A model generated the notes under the pieces. It ran no database searches. It was not told the DNA's origin and saw only the letters and a program-made list of their open reading frames with translations. A program made the translations under genes and the position numbers. Positions 49,003 to 58,019 of a stretch of DNA of 64,000 bases are shown here, piece by piece (position 1 is the first letter of the stretch; every line of letters begins with the position of its first letter). Origin of the DNA: Candidatus Nitrosopumilus sp. (lineage in GTDB: Archaea > Thermoproteota > Nitrososphaeria > Nitrososphaerales > Nitrosopumilaceae); NCBI GenBank assembly GCA_003331425.1, contig QOOS01000001.1, positions 186,001 through 250,000 on the forward strand, given 5' to 3'.

Positions 49003-50136
49003 ATGATATTGAAATCAGTATTCATTATTGGAATAGTAGCAGTTGCCATGATTGGAGTTATGGTTCCAAGTGTTTTTGCACAACAGTTTGAAGATTTTGA
49101 TTATAGTATTAGAGGTGGAGAAGTTTTAAAATTTGAATTAGATGCAGATAACACATCTTTACTAATTTCCATTGATGCAAGAGCAAGAGGAGAATTAATC
49201 ATAACGTTACCTAGAGCCATAATTGATGCAAAAGTAGGCTCTGAGGATACTGATTTTGATGTGTTTATTCGTGGAATGCAACTTTCTTCATATGAAGAAA
49301 CTATCACTCCTTATGATAGAACGGTCACCATTCCTTTCAAAAGATCAAATGATGAATTATCTATTGTTGGAACACACATATTTTCACAACCTGCAGCTAC
49401 AATGCAGACACAGTCTGTAGAACAAATGGTACAATCAGAATTAAATGAAGAGATACCTAACAGACAAGCAAAATTATTGATTTTTTCAGATACAGAATGG
49501 GCAGGTGCATTTCAATCTTCAAACATAGATTTTACTGAAATAGCTGGTCAGAATAATGAGGATGTTCTTTTTGAATGTAATTCTAATATGGGAAGTCAAG
49601 CTCTATTTGGTGCAAAAATTCAAAAATTAACACAAGAAGGTTATTTGGAACTTTTTGTAATTCAAAATCAAAAAATAATATCACAGGGTTATACTGAAGC
49701 AAGTTTTGGAGAAGTATACATTACAGACAATTGTATGTCTAATTCTGGTCCTGTACCAATTCCTGATGGTGGAGGTTGTCTAATTGCAACAGCAACTTAT
49801 GGTAGTGAGCTAGCTCCACAAGTTCAACAACTCCGTGAGTTAAGGGATAATCAATTACTAAATACAGAATCTGGTTCAGCATTCATGGGAATGTTTAACG
49901 ATGTTTACTATTCCTTTTCACCAATGATTGCAGATTATGAAAGAGAAAATCCACTATTCAAAGAAGCAGTAAAGCTTGCAATTACACCAATGATTTTCAC
50001 GTTATCTTTGATGGAGAATGCAGAATCAGAATCAGAAGTATTGGGTATGGGAATTTCTGTAATTGCACTAAACCTTGGAATGTATCTTGCAGTTCCAGCT
50101 ATAGTTCTAGTTGGAATTAGAAAATCCATTTTTTAA
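49003..50136 (+). CDS. Secreted protein with C-terminal CLIATATYGS module and TM helix
   Basis: Signal peptide, Ig-like beta region, then GGGCLIATATYGSELAPQVQQLRELRDNQLL... near-identical to C-terminus of ORF 6608-8143. Confidence 0.8.
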   Translation: MILKSVFIIGIVAVAMIGVMVPSVFAQQFEDFDYSIRGGEVLKFELDADNTSLLISIDARARGELIITLPRAIIDAKVGSEDTDFDVFIRGMQLSSYEETITPYDRTVTIPFKRSNDELSIVGTHIFSQPAATMQTQSVEQMVQSELNEEIPNRQAKLLIFSDTEWAGAFQSSNIDFTEIAGQNNEDVLFECNSNMGSQALFGAKIQKLTQEGYLELFVIQNQKIISQGYTEASFGEVYITDNCMSNSGPVPIPDGGGCLIATATYGSELAPQVQQLRELRDNQLLNTESGSAFMGMFNDVYYSFSPMIADYERENPLFKEAVKLAITPMIFTLSLMENAESESEVLGMGISVIALNLGMYLAVPAIVLVGIRKSIF

Positions 50137-50152
50137 AATCAAATTAATTATT

Positions 50153-50279
50153 GAGAAAGGTAACCTACAATACTCGAGAGGATTTGAGTACTGTTGGTTC
50201 TTTCTCACATTAGATACAACTTGATTGCTTTTAAGACCATCAAAATCAATAATTTGTCTTTTGAAAAGGCAAAAAGTTG
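50153..50279 (+). ncRNA. Candidate structured leader RNA upstream of cbiL (two stem-loops)
   Basis: Hairpin 50153-50206 (GAGAAAG/CTTTCTC, AACC/GGTT, ACA/TGT, TACTC/GAGTA); second 50217-50279 (CAACTT/AAGTTG, GCTTTT/AAAAGGC, AAGAC/GTCTT). Confidence 0.55.
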
Positions 50280-50339
50280 TTTATTTTGTTTGCCAAGATA
50301 CAATCTAGACTTTTAATTGGGGGAAAAGGTAGCAAAATC

Positions 50340-51062
50340 ATGCCTGGATTAATTGGAATTGGTGTAGGTCCTGGAGACGTAGAACTCTTAACTGTTAAAG
50401 CAGTAAAGGCAATTCAAAATGCCGATATTATCATGTGTCCAGCTTCTAAAGAGACACGACCTAGTATTGCATTATCCGTTGTTTCATCTATTATAGATAA
50501 ATCCAAAAATCAAGAAATTATTAAATTAATTTTTCCTATGACTAAAGACAAAGACATTCTAGAGGAATCATGGAAAAGAAATGCCAAAATAATGGCTGAA
50601 ACTGTTTTGAAAGGAAAAAATGTTGTCTATCTTACAGTAGGTGATCCATATCTGTATAGTACATGGATTTACATGCATAGAGATTTGAAAGAAAAATATC
50701 CTGATATGAACATTAGTGTAGTACCAGGTATTGTATCCATATTCTCATTTGCATCAAAAGTTGGAGTTAGTGTTGCAGAAGGTGCTGAAAAAGTTGCAAT
50801 CATTCCATCTTGTTATGATTTATCTAGTGTAAAAGAAATTGCAAGACATTCTGAATCAATGATATTTCTTAAAGATGGTAGATATTTTGATCAAGTAATT
50901 GAAGTGCTAAAAGAATCTGGATTCCCAGATGATTCTCTTTTTGCAATTGGACAAGATTTGGGAACAGAAAATGAAATTATACGAACTATGAAATTAGGTG
51001 AAGTAAATGATGATTCATTAACTACAAAATATTTTTCAATTTTGGTGGTAAAACGTGTCTAA
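50340..51062 (+). CDS. cbiL: Precorrin-2/cobalt-factor II C20-methyltransferase
   Basis: GLIGIGVGPGDVELLTVKAVKAI, YLTVGDPYLYSTWIYM, VPGIVSIFSFAS; ATG 50340 preferred over track start 50277. Confidence 0.88.
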   Translation: MPGLIGIGVGPGDVELLTVKAVKAIQNADIIMCPASKETRPSIALSVVSSIIDKSKNQEIIKLIFPMTKDKDILEESWKRNAKIMAETVLKGKNVVYLTVGDPYLYSTWIYMHRDLKEKYPDMNISVVPGIVSIFSFASKVGVSVAEGAEKVAIIPSCYDLSSVKEIARHSESMIFLKDGRYFDQVIEVLKESGFPDDSLFAIGQDLGTENEIIRTMKLGEVNDDSLTTKYFSILVVKRV

Positions 51063-51819
51063 CGTATTTTTTGTCGGTTGCGGTCCAGGTGATCCTGAAC
51101 TAATTACAGTAAAAGCAAAAAAATTAATTCAAAAAGCTGATGTTGTAGTTTATTCTGGTTCACTAATTCCTGAACCAATTTTGAAATTATGTAAAAAAGG
51201 AAAACTCCATGATGCTGCAAAATTAGTTAGAGAAGAAATTTTTGATTTGTTGTATAAAAATGCAAAAAAAGACAAACTAGTTGTTAGACTTCATGATGGG
51301 GATCCTGCAATTTATGGTGCAATAAGAGAACAGATTGATAATTTAGAAAAAAAAGGAATAGAATCTACTGTTGTGCCTGGCGTTACATCATTTTTAGCCT
51401 CAGCAGCGGCACTTGGAACCCAATTAACTCTACCTGGCGTTACTCAAACTATGATAATTACAAGAGCAGAAGCAAGAACGAAGGTTCCTAAAAGAGAACA
51501 AATTTCTGAACTTGCAAAACATCAAGCTACATTAATTTTTTATCTCAGTGTTCATTTACTCAATAAAATTTCAAAAGAAGCTATTGAGGGAGGATACAAA
51601 AAAACTACACCTGTTGCAGTTGTTTACCGAGCAAGTAGAAAAGATCAAAAAATAATTATTGGAACACTTACAGATATTGCAAGTAAAGTGAAAGCTGAAA
51701 AAATTACAATGACTGCTATTGTAATCATTGGAGATGTGATTAAACCAAAATCTTATGAATATTCAAAACTTTATGATAAAACATTTACTCATGGATTTAG
51801 AAAAGCAAAAACTAAGTAG
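51055..51819 (+). CDS. cbiF: Cobalt-precorrin-4 C11-methyltransferase
   Basis: VFFVGCGPGDPELITVKAKKLI, LHDGDPAIYGAIREQ, VPGVTSFLASAAALG. Confidence 0.93.
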   Translation: MSNVFFVGCGPGDPELITVKAKKLIQKADVVVYSGSLIPEPILKLCKKGKLHDAAKLVREEIFDLLYKNAKKDKLVVRLHDGDPAIYGAIREQIDNLEKKGIESTVVPGVTSFLASAAALGTQLTLPGVTQTMIITRAEARTKVPKREQISELAKHQATLIFYLSVHLLNKISKEAIEGGYKKTTPVAVVYRASRKDQKIIIGTLTDIASKVKAEKITMTAIVIIGDVIKPKSYEYSKLYDKTFTHGFRKAKTK

Positions 51820-52576
51820 ATAAATAATTTATTTTATTTTTAATACCAATTTTATTTAATTTATTTTTAAAATTAATTATATCACCTGATGTAAAAATTT
51901 TTAGTGAATTTCTTTTTGATTGTTTATTTTTAATTTTCAGAAAAATTTTTTTTGCAACTAAACTTCCTGGATCAATAAACTCAACTTGTGGAAATTCTTT
52001 TTCTAATAATGTTTTTAGAAATAATAAATGAGTACTTGATAATGTAATCACATCAATTTTTTCTGTAATAATATAATCATCTAAACTTTTTTTAATTATT
52101 TTTTTACAATATTTTTTATTATTGAGAAATTTTCCTGATTCTACTAAATCCACAAGATTTGAACCATTAATTTTAAAAATTTTATATGATTTTGGAATAT
52201 TATTTTCTTTAACATAATTTTCAAGTCCTTTACTGTTAACTGAAGCCTTTGTTGCAAGAATTCCAATTTTTTTTGATTTTGATTTTTTTTGTGCTAATTT
52301 TAAAGGAGGTTTAACATCTATTATTTTCCCTGTTTGTAAATTTAACATTAGACTTGGTGTATTTGATGCAACAACAATAACATCAGGCGTAAATTTTTTT
52401 TCTAACATATTGATAGTTTTTTTAATTATTGAGGCTATTTGAGCCTGGGATTTGTTACCATATGGATAGTTCTTTTGATCTGCAAAATATACGATATCTG
52501 TTTTCATAATTTTTTTAATTTCTTTAATTATTGAAATTGAGCCTAATCCTGAATCAAAAACAACAATTTTTGCCAA
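51812..52576 (-). CDS. Asp/Glu racemase (MurI)-fold protein lacking both canonical catalytic cysteines
   Basis: VFDSGLGSISIIKEI, ADQKNYPYGNKS (MurI-like); ASNTPS and SSTHLL where MurI has ACNTA and GCTHYP. Confidence 0.8.
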   Translation of the reverse strand: MAKIVVFDSGLGSISIIKEIKKIMKTDIVYFADQKNYPYGNKSQAQIASIIKKTINMLEKKFTPDVIVVASNTPSLMLNLQTGKIIDVKPPLKLAQKKSKSKKIGILATKASVNSKGLENYVKENNIPKSYKIFKINGSNLVDLVESGKFLNNKKYCKKIIKKSLDDYIITEKIDVITLSSTHLLFLKTLLEKEFPQVEFIDPGSLVAKKIFLKIKNKQSKRNSLKIFTSGDIINFKNKLNKIGIKNKINYLST

Positions 52577-52682
52577 TAATTTGTTTTGATTAATCGACCA
52601 TTATACTTTGTTAGCTAATTTTACTCAAAAGCTGATCTAAATTTACACTGTTGATTAAGACTAAATTTCTAAATCCATTATC

Positions 52683-53336
52683 ATGCCAAACTTCGACAGT
52701 ACATGGGCTCGACAAGAGACCCAAAGTGTAACTGGCAAACTACGCGATGCAGTAAAACCTCAAGGTGCATTAAAACCACGTATTCAAACAGCAGTTAACA
52801 AACTACAAGTCCAAATATCAAAAATGGATTCAATGTTAGGTAAATTGCAAGAAAGAGATGCGCAACTCTTTCAACGAGTCGTGACTGCAATGCAGCAACA
52901 TGATACTAGCACAAGTAGAGTTTTGTCTAACGAATTAGCAGAAATTCGTAAAGTTACAAAGATGCTCGGCAACGCAAGAATGTCATTAGAACAAGTTCAA
53001 CTAAGACTGACAACTATTCATGATCTTGGTGATGCTATGGTAGCAATTGGACCAGCTATGTCTACAATGAAGGGATTGAAGTCATCGCTCGGAAGATTCA
53101 TGCCAGAAGCTGATTCAGAATTGAATAGTATGACCCAGACACTTAATGGACTCATGATGGATTCACTTGCAGGAGACTCATTCAATATGGAGTCTGATGT
53201 TTCAAACGAAGAGACTGATAAGATTCTTCAAGAAGCATCCGCAGTAGCTGAGCAACAGATAGGAGATAAATTCCCATCTGTACCATCTTCAACAGGACTT
53301 TCGTCACAAACCTCTTCTACTTCTTCCTTTGAGTAG
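52683..53336 (+). CDS. cdvB: Snf7/ESCRT-III-like CdvB-family protein (paralog B)
   Basis: KPQGALKPRIQTAVNKLQVQISKMDSMLGKLQERDAQLFQRVV; shares C-term KILQEASAVAE..FPSVPS with 27850-28491. Confidence 0.9.
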   Translation: MPNFDSTWARQETQSVTGKLRDAVKPQGALKPRIQTAVNKLQVQISKMDSMLGKLQERDAQLFQRVVTAMQQHDTSTSRVLSNELAEIRKVTKMLGNARMSLEQVQLRLTTIHDLGDAMVAIGPAMSTMKGLKSSLGRFMPEADSELNSMTQTLNGLMMDSLAGDSFNMESDVSNEETDKILQEASAVAEQQIGDKFPSVPSSTGLSSQTSSTSSFE

Positions 53337-53410
53337 ACAGTTGTGTTAGACGATTGTTACTATTTTTATTTATAATTTAAAAAATTTTTTTGATAAATAA
53401 TTTTACTAAG

Positions 53411-54868
53411 TTAAGGAAATCCTACAGAGTCAAATAAAATAGAATCAATTTTAGTAATTTCTACTCTACTTTGTTCCATTGAATCTCTTTTTCTGATTGT
53501 CACTGTATTATCCTCTAATGTTTGATGATCAACTGTAATTGCAAATGGAGCACCAATTTCATCTAATCTTCTATATCTTCTACCAATTGCACCAGAATGA
53601 TCTAAAAATGCATCATACTTTCTTTTAATATTGAGAAAAATTTCATCAGTTTTTTCTTTTAATCCATCTTTTTTAACTAATGATAAAATTCCAACATGAA
53701 CTGGTGATAAATATGGTTTTAATGATAAAACCATTCGTTCATGTTCTTCATCATTTTTTAAAGAATGTTCTAAGATTGTGTATAGACTTCTATCTATTCC
53801 CATAGAAATTTCAAATACATGGGGTAAAACTTTTTCATCATTATCCATTACTTCAAATTTTTCTTTACTCATTTTTGCATGACTAGATAAATCATAATCT
53901 GATCTGTAATTACATGCAACAAGTTCAAGCCAACCTATTGTTGTTTCAACTTCAAAATCAAATGCAACTTCTGCATAGAAAGCTTTTTCCTTATCACCTA
54001 ATTTTCTAAATCGACTTTTTGAAACATCAATTCCTGTTTTTTCATAAAATTCTGTTAAAATTCCTAAATAATATGCCACAAATCTATTTGGAACTGTACC
54101 TGACTCTAATGCCTCTTTACAAGTCATAGAAATTGGTTCAGCATCTGTTTGAACTCTAATTATTGTATTTTCAACTTCAGCAAATTTTTCAACATCCTCT
54201 AATCTACCTGGATTACAAAATACCTCAATTTCTGCTTGATAAAATTCCCTAAGACGGAGTAAGCTTTGTCTAGGTGCAATTTCATTTCTAAAACTTTTTC
54301 CTACTTGAGCAATTCCTAATGGAAGTTTTCCTCTCATAGTCTTGAAAAGTCTAGGAAAATCAACAAATATTGATTGACATGTTTCAGGTCTGAGATATGC
54401 TTCTTCTTCTTGAGGTCCGATACCAACTTTAAACATCATATTGAATTTTTTTGTTGAACTAAAATCACCTTTACATTTTGGACATTGAATTTTATTTTCT
54501 TTAATTGCATTATCAAATTCAATTAAATCTGCACTTTCAGGAATCTCAATATTTGCAATTTCTGCAATTGTTCTATCTGCTCTAAATGTTGCATTACATT
54601 TTGTACACTTTATTATTGGATCTGCAAAATTACCTAGATGACCTGAAGCTTCAAAAACTGATTTAGACATAATTTGAGAACCATCGATTTCCATCATTCC
54701 ATCCCTTCTGATTAATTCTCTTCTCCATAATTCAAGAAATTTATTTTTTAGACTAACACCTGATGGTCCATATTCCCAAAAACCTGCATTAGCATCTGAA
54801 TAAACCTCACAGCTTGGAAAATAAAATCCTCTTTCAAGTGCTAATTTCATTACTTCTTCGTAATTCAT
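53411..54868 (-). CDS. glyS: Glycyl-tRNA synthetase
   Basis: Class II aaRS; SCEVYSDANAGFWEYGPSGVSLKNKFLELW, GIAQVGKSFRNEIAPRQSLLRLREFYQAE. Confidence 0.96.
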   Translation of the reverse strand: MNYEEVMKLALERGFYFPSCEVYSDANAGFWEYGPSGVSLKNKFLELWRRELIRRDGMMEIDGSQIMSKSVFEASGHLGNFADPIIKCTKCNATFRADRTIAEIANIEIPESADLIEFDNAIKENKIQCPKCKGDFSSTKKFNMMFKVGIGPQEEEAYLRPETCQSIFVDFPRLFKTMRGKLPLGIAQVGKSFRNEIAPRQSLLRLREFYQAEIEVFCNPGRLEDVEKFAEVENTIIRVQTDAEPISMTCKEALESGTVPNRFVAYYLGILTEFYEKTGIDVSKSRFRKLGDKEKAFYAEVAFDFEVETTIGWLELVACNYRSDYDLSSHAKMSKEKFEVMDNDEKVLPHVFEISMGIDRSLYTILEHSLKNDEEHERMVLSLKPYLSPVHVGILSLVKKDGLKEKTDEIFLNIKRKYDAFLDHSGAIGRRYRRLDEIGAPFAITVDHQTLEDNTVTIRKRDSMEQSRVEITKIDSILFDSVGFP

Positions 54869-54899
54869 TATTGATCTACCTCAACAATTGTATACATTT

Positions 54900-55739
54900 C
54901 TATGCACATCCTTTTGCAATTTTGACATTTTCAAAATCATCTCTGTCATCATCAATTGGAGTTTCTAAAATTATTGGAATTTTTTTCTTATTTGCAAATT
55001 TTACAACTGATGTTATGCCTTCTTCTCCTATTCCACCTAATCCTAAATGATAATGTCTATCAAGATTGCATCCAAGTTCTCCTCTAGCATCATTTAGATG
55101 AAGAATTTTTAAATTTTCTACTCCAACATGTTTGTCAAATTCTTTAAAAGTTTCTTTTACTTTTTCTTTTGTTCGTAAATCATACCCTGCAACAAATGCA
55201 TGACATGTATCAAGACAAACACCAAATTTTTTTTCAGGTTTTAATTGCTTGAAAATTTCACCAAGTTGTTGAAAATCTGAACCGACAGAATTTTTCTGGC
55301 CTGCTGTATTTTCTAGTAAAATCATTACGTCATTTTTTGTTTGACCAGCTTTTGTTAAACCATCTACTAATCTTTTAATTCCTGCTTCTTCACCAGTCCC
55401 TAAATGACTACCTAGGTGTGTAACTAAATATGGTATTCCTAACTGTGCACATCTTTCAACTTCACTTACCAGTGTATTAACTGATTTTTCAAATGCATCA
55501 TCTTTTGGAGTAGCTAAATTTGGTAAATATGGCATATGTGCACAAATTGCAAATCTGTCAATTTTACTATCTTTTAATTTGGATTTAAAAGCATCAATAA
55601 CTTCTTTTGTTAGTTCTTTAGCATGCCATGATCTTGGACTTCTTGTGAAAATTTGAAATGCTGTACAGTTTCTTTCAACTGCATTATCTACTGCTTTATC
55701 AATTGAACCTGATGCAGAGACATGACAACCAACTTGCAT
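54900..55739 (-). CDS. nfo: Endonuclease IV
   Basis: VGCHVSASGSIDKAVDNA, LLENTAGQ, VCLDTCHAFVAGYD, LHLNDARGELG. Confidence 0.96.
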   Translation of the reverse strand: MQVGCHVSASGSIDKAVDNAVERNCTAFQIFTRSPRSWHAKELTKEVIDAFKSKLKDSKIDRFAICAHMPYLPNLATPKDDAFEKSVNTLVSEVERCAQLGIPYLVTHLGSHLGTGEEAGIKRLVDGLTKAGQTKNDVMILLENTAGQKNSVGSDFQQLGEIFKQLKPEKKFGVCLDTCHAFVAGYDLRTKEKVKETFKEFDKHVGVENLKILHLNDARGELGCNLDRHYHLGLGGIGEEGITSVVKFANKKKIPIILETPIDDDRDDFENVKIAKGCA

Positions 55740-55825
55740 ACTTTATCAATTTCTTAAAACATAATTTAAACCACCGTTCAAATCCTAAGAACCAGATTTT
55801 TATGTAAATTATTCAACTAACTATT

Positions 55826-56854
55826 ATGCTAGTTCTTGGGCAAGATGAAAAAGCAAAATATCCATTTTTGGCTGATGCTGGAGAATATTTGAAAGATAAG
55901 GGGTTTTCTTTGACTCAATTTGGTAGCGATCCGGTTTTAAAATTATCAGTTGAAAAAGCACTTCATCGAATTAAGGTTGCAGCAGCAGGTGAGGTGTATA
56001 AATCAGATTTGATTGATGGTCAGGCATCAAAAGATTATGTTCTTGAAAGAGAAGTATTTTCTTTTCTTTTAGCAATAGTTTTGATTAAACTAACTGGAAT
56101 GTCTACACTTGTCAAAAGATTTGCTTTAGCTGAAGCTAGAAGAGCAGAAAATTATTTGGAAAAAGATTTAGGAAATGCATCTAATAAATCTAAAATTGAT
56201 TTAGCAACTAGAATTATTTATGATTTATTTAATATTGAAATTGTAAAGGAAAATGATTTTTTTGTAATACCTGTATCTGATTACTTGAAACACTCAGTTA
56301 CTTTTCATGAGCGCGAATGGAAATTAATTAACAGACATGTTGAAAATGGAAAAGTATTCCTTACTCCTGATAAAACAGTTAGATTAATTCGAAAAGAATT
56401 AGGAAATTACATTAGTTCTAAAATTATTAATGCACCAAAACCATCTATGATTCCTGGACTAGAAAAAATTGTTGATGAATTAATTTCAATTTCTAAAAAA
56501 CTCACACCAACTTATACGATTACTACAGGAGAATATCCTCCATGCATCAAACATGCAATTGATGTTCTTGAAAAAGGTGAAAATCTTCCACATTCTGGTA
56601 GATTCATGCTTGCAACTTTTCTTTTATCAAGAGGACAAACAGTTCAACAAATTGCACCTCTATTCAAAAATGCACCTGATTATAATCCTAGAGTTACACT
56701 TTACCAACTTAATCATCTTGCTGGAACTTCTGGAAGTGCAACAACATATGCTTGCCCTTCATGTGAGAAATTAAAAACACAGGATCTATGTTTTATCACA
56801 AAAGAATGTGACAATATCATTAACCCTTCACAATTTGGAAAAAAGAGAAAATAA
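55826..56854 (+). CDS. priL: DNA primase large subunit
   Basis: C-terminal Fe-S helical domain: PPCIKHAIDVLEKGENLPHSGRFMLATFLLSRG, CPSCEKLKTQDLC. Confidence 0.92.
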   Translation: MLVLGQDEKAKYPFLADAGEYLKDKGFSLTQFGSDPVLKLSVEKALHRIKVAAAGEVYKSDLIDGQASKDYVLEREVFSFLLAIVLIKLTGMSTLVKRFALAEARRAENYLEKDLGNASNKSKIDLATRIIYDLFNIEIVKENDFFVIPVSDYLKHSVTFHEREWKLINRHVENGKVFLTPDKTVRLIRKELGNYISSKIINAPKPSMIPGLEKIVDELISISKKLTPTYTITTGEYPPCIKHAIDVLEKGENLPHSGRFMLATFLLSRGQTVQQIAPLFKNAPDYNPRVTLYQLNHLAGTSGSATTYACPSCEKLKTQDLCFITKECDNIINPSQFGKKRK

Positions 56855-57978
56855 TGAATGAAATTGATATTAAATTTTTAGAGGATTCATTCAAAAAATA
56901 TTATTTTAATCATTTAGAACTAATACCTACTCCACAGCGTACATCTGAAAGAGAATTTGGATACCAAAAATTTAATTCTAGTTTTTTTAATAGACATATT
57001 TCATTAAAAAACGACAAAGAATTACATTTACTATTCATGCAAAATACCCCATCTGATGTTTATTGCTCAAATGCATACTATGCATTTCCAAATTCTCCTA
57101 TGAATGAAAAAGATTGGAAAGAAGCTGATTTGATTTTTGATATTGATGCAAAAGATCTTAATTTACCATGTAGAACAAATCATACTGTATCTATTTGTAA
57201 TGAGTGTAATGAAGTTACAAAAAATAGTAATCAATGTTTAAAATGTAATTCAAGTAAATTAGAAAAAAAATCTTTACCATGTAAAATCTGTATGGATGCA
57301 TCAAAAGTTGAAGTTCAAAAATTAATTGAAGTACTAAATAATGATTTAGGAATAGAAAAAGAAAATATTCAAATTTATTTTTCAGGTAATGAAGGATTTC
57401 ACGTTTATGTTTTTAATTCACAATTTCAAAAACTGGGTTCAAAAGAAAGATCTGAACTTGTTGATTACATTATGTTCCGTGGAGCAATTCCTGAAACATT
57501 TGGAATGAAAAAATTTAAACCAAATCGATCATCATTTCCTGATTTTAATCAAAAAGGATGGAGTGGAAGATTTTCTAAACAAGTTTTTGGTTCTAAATCA
57601 AAACGTTCAAAAATTATTTCAGAATTACTCGATAATGGTTATTCTTCATTTCAAAAAACACTTGATGGTGTTTCAGAACAAATTGGTGTAAAAATTGATC
57701 CTAATGTAACAATGGATATTCATAGAATTTTTAGATTGCCTGGGTCTATTAATAGTAAAAGTGGTTTAACTAAACTTCTTTGTACTGATATCACAAAATT
57801 TGATCCATACAATGATGCATGTTTTCTTAATGATGAACCCGTTGAAGTCCTTGCAACATGCCCAATAGAATTTAAATTAAAAAATAAAAAATTTGGCCCA
57901 TTTTTGAATGAAAAAATTACAATCCCAACTTATGCTGCAGCCTATTTAATTTGTAAAAAATTAGCAACAATTGCTTAA
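56854..57978 (+). CDS. priS: DNA primase small (catalytic) subunit
   Basis: LIFDIDAKDLNLPC, YFSGNEGFHVYVF, DPNVTMDIHRIFRLPGSINSKSGL. Confidence 0.95.
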   Translation: MNEIDIKFLEDSFKKYYFNHLELIPTPQRTSEREFGYQKFNSSFFNRHISLKNDKELHLLFMQNTPSDVYCSNAYYAFPNSPMNEKDWKEADLIFDIDAKDLNLPCRTNHTVSICNECNEVTKNSNQCLKCNSSKLEKKSLPCKICMDASKVEVQKLIEVLNNDLGIEKENIQIYFSGNEGFHVYVFNSQFQKLGSKERSELVDYIMFRGAIPETFGMKKFKPNRSSFPDFNQKGWSGRFSKQVFGSKSKRSKIISELLDNGYSSFQKTLDGVSEQIGVKIDPNVTMDIHRIFRLPGSINSKSGLTKLLCTDITKFDPYNDACFLNDEPVEVLATCPIEFKLKNKKFGPFLNEKITIPTYAAAYLICKKLATIA

Positions 57979-58019
57979 TTTTGCTGGTAAGGCTTTAATT
58001 TAGTGAATCACGACTCAAT

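Noticed and set aside
51812-52576. Annotation as functional murI
   Set aside because: Both catalytic Cys motifs appear substituted; function should not be transferred.
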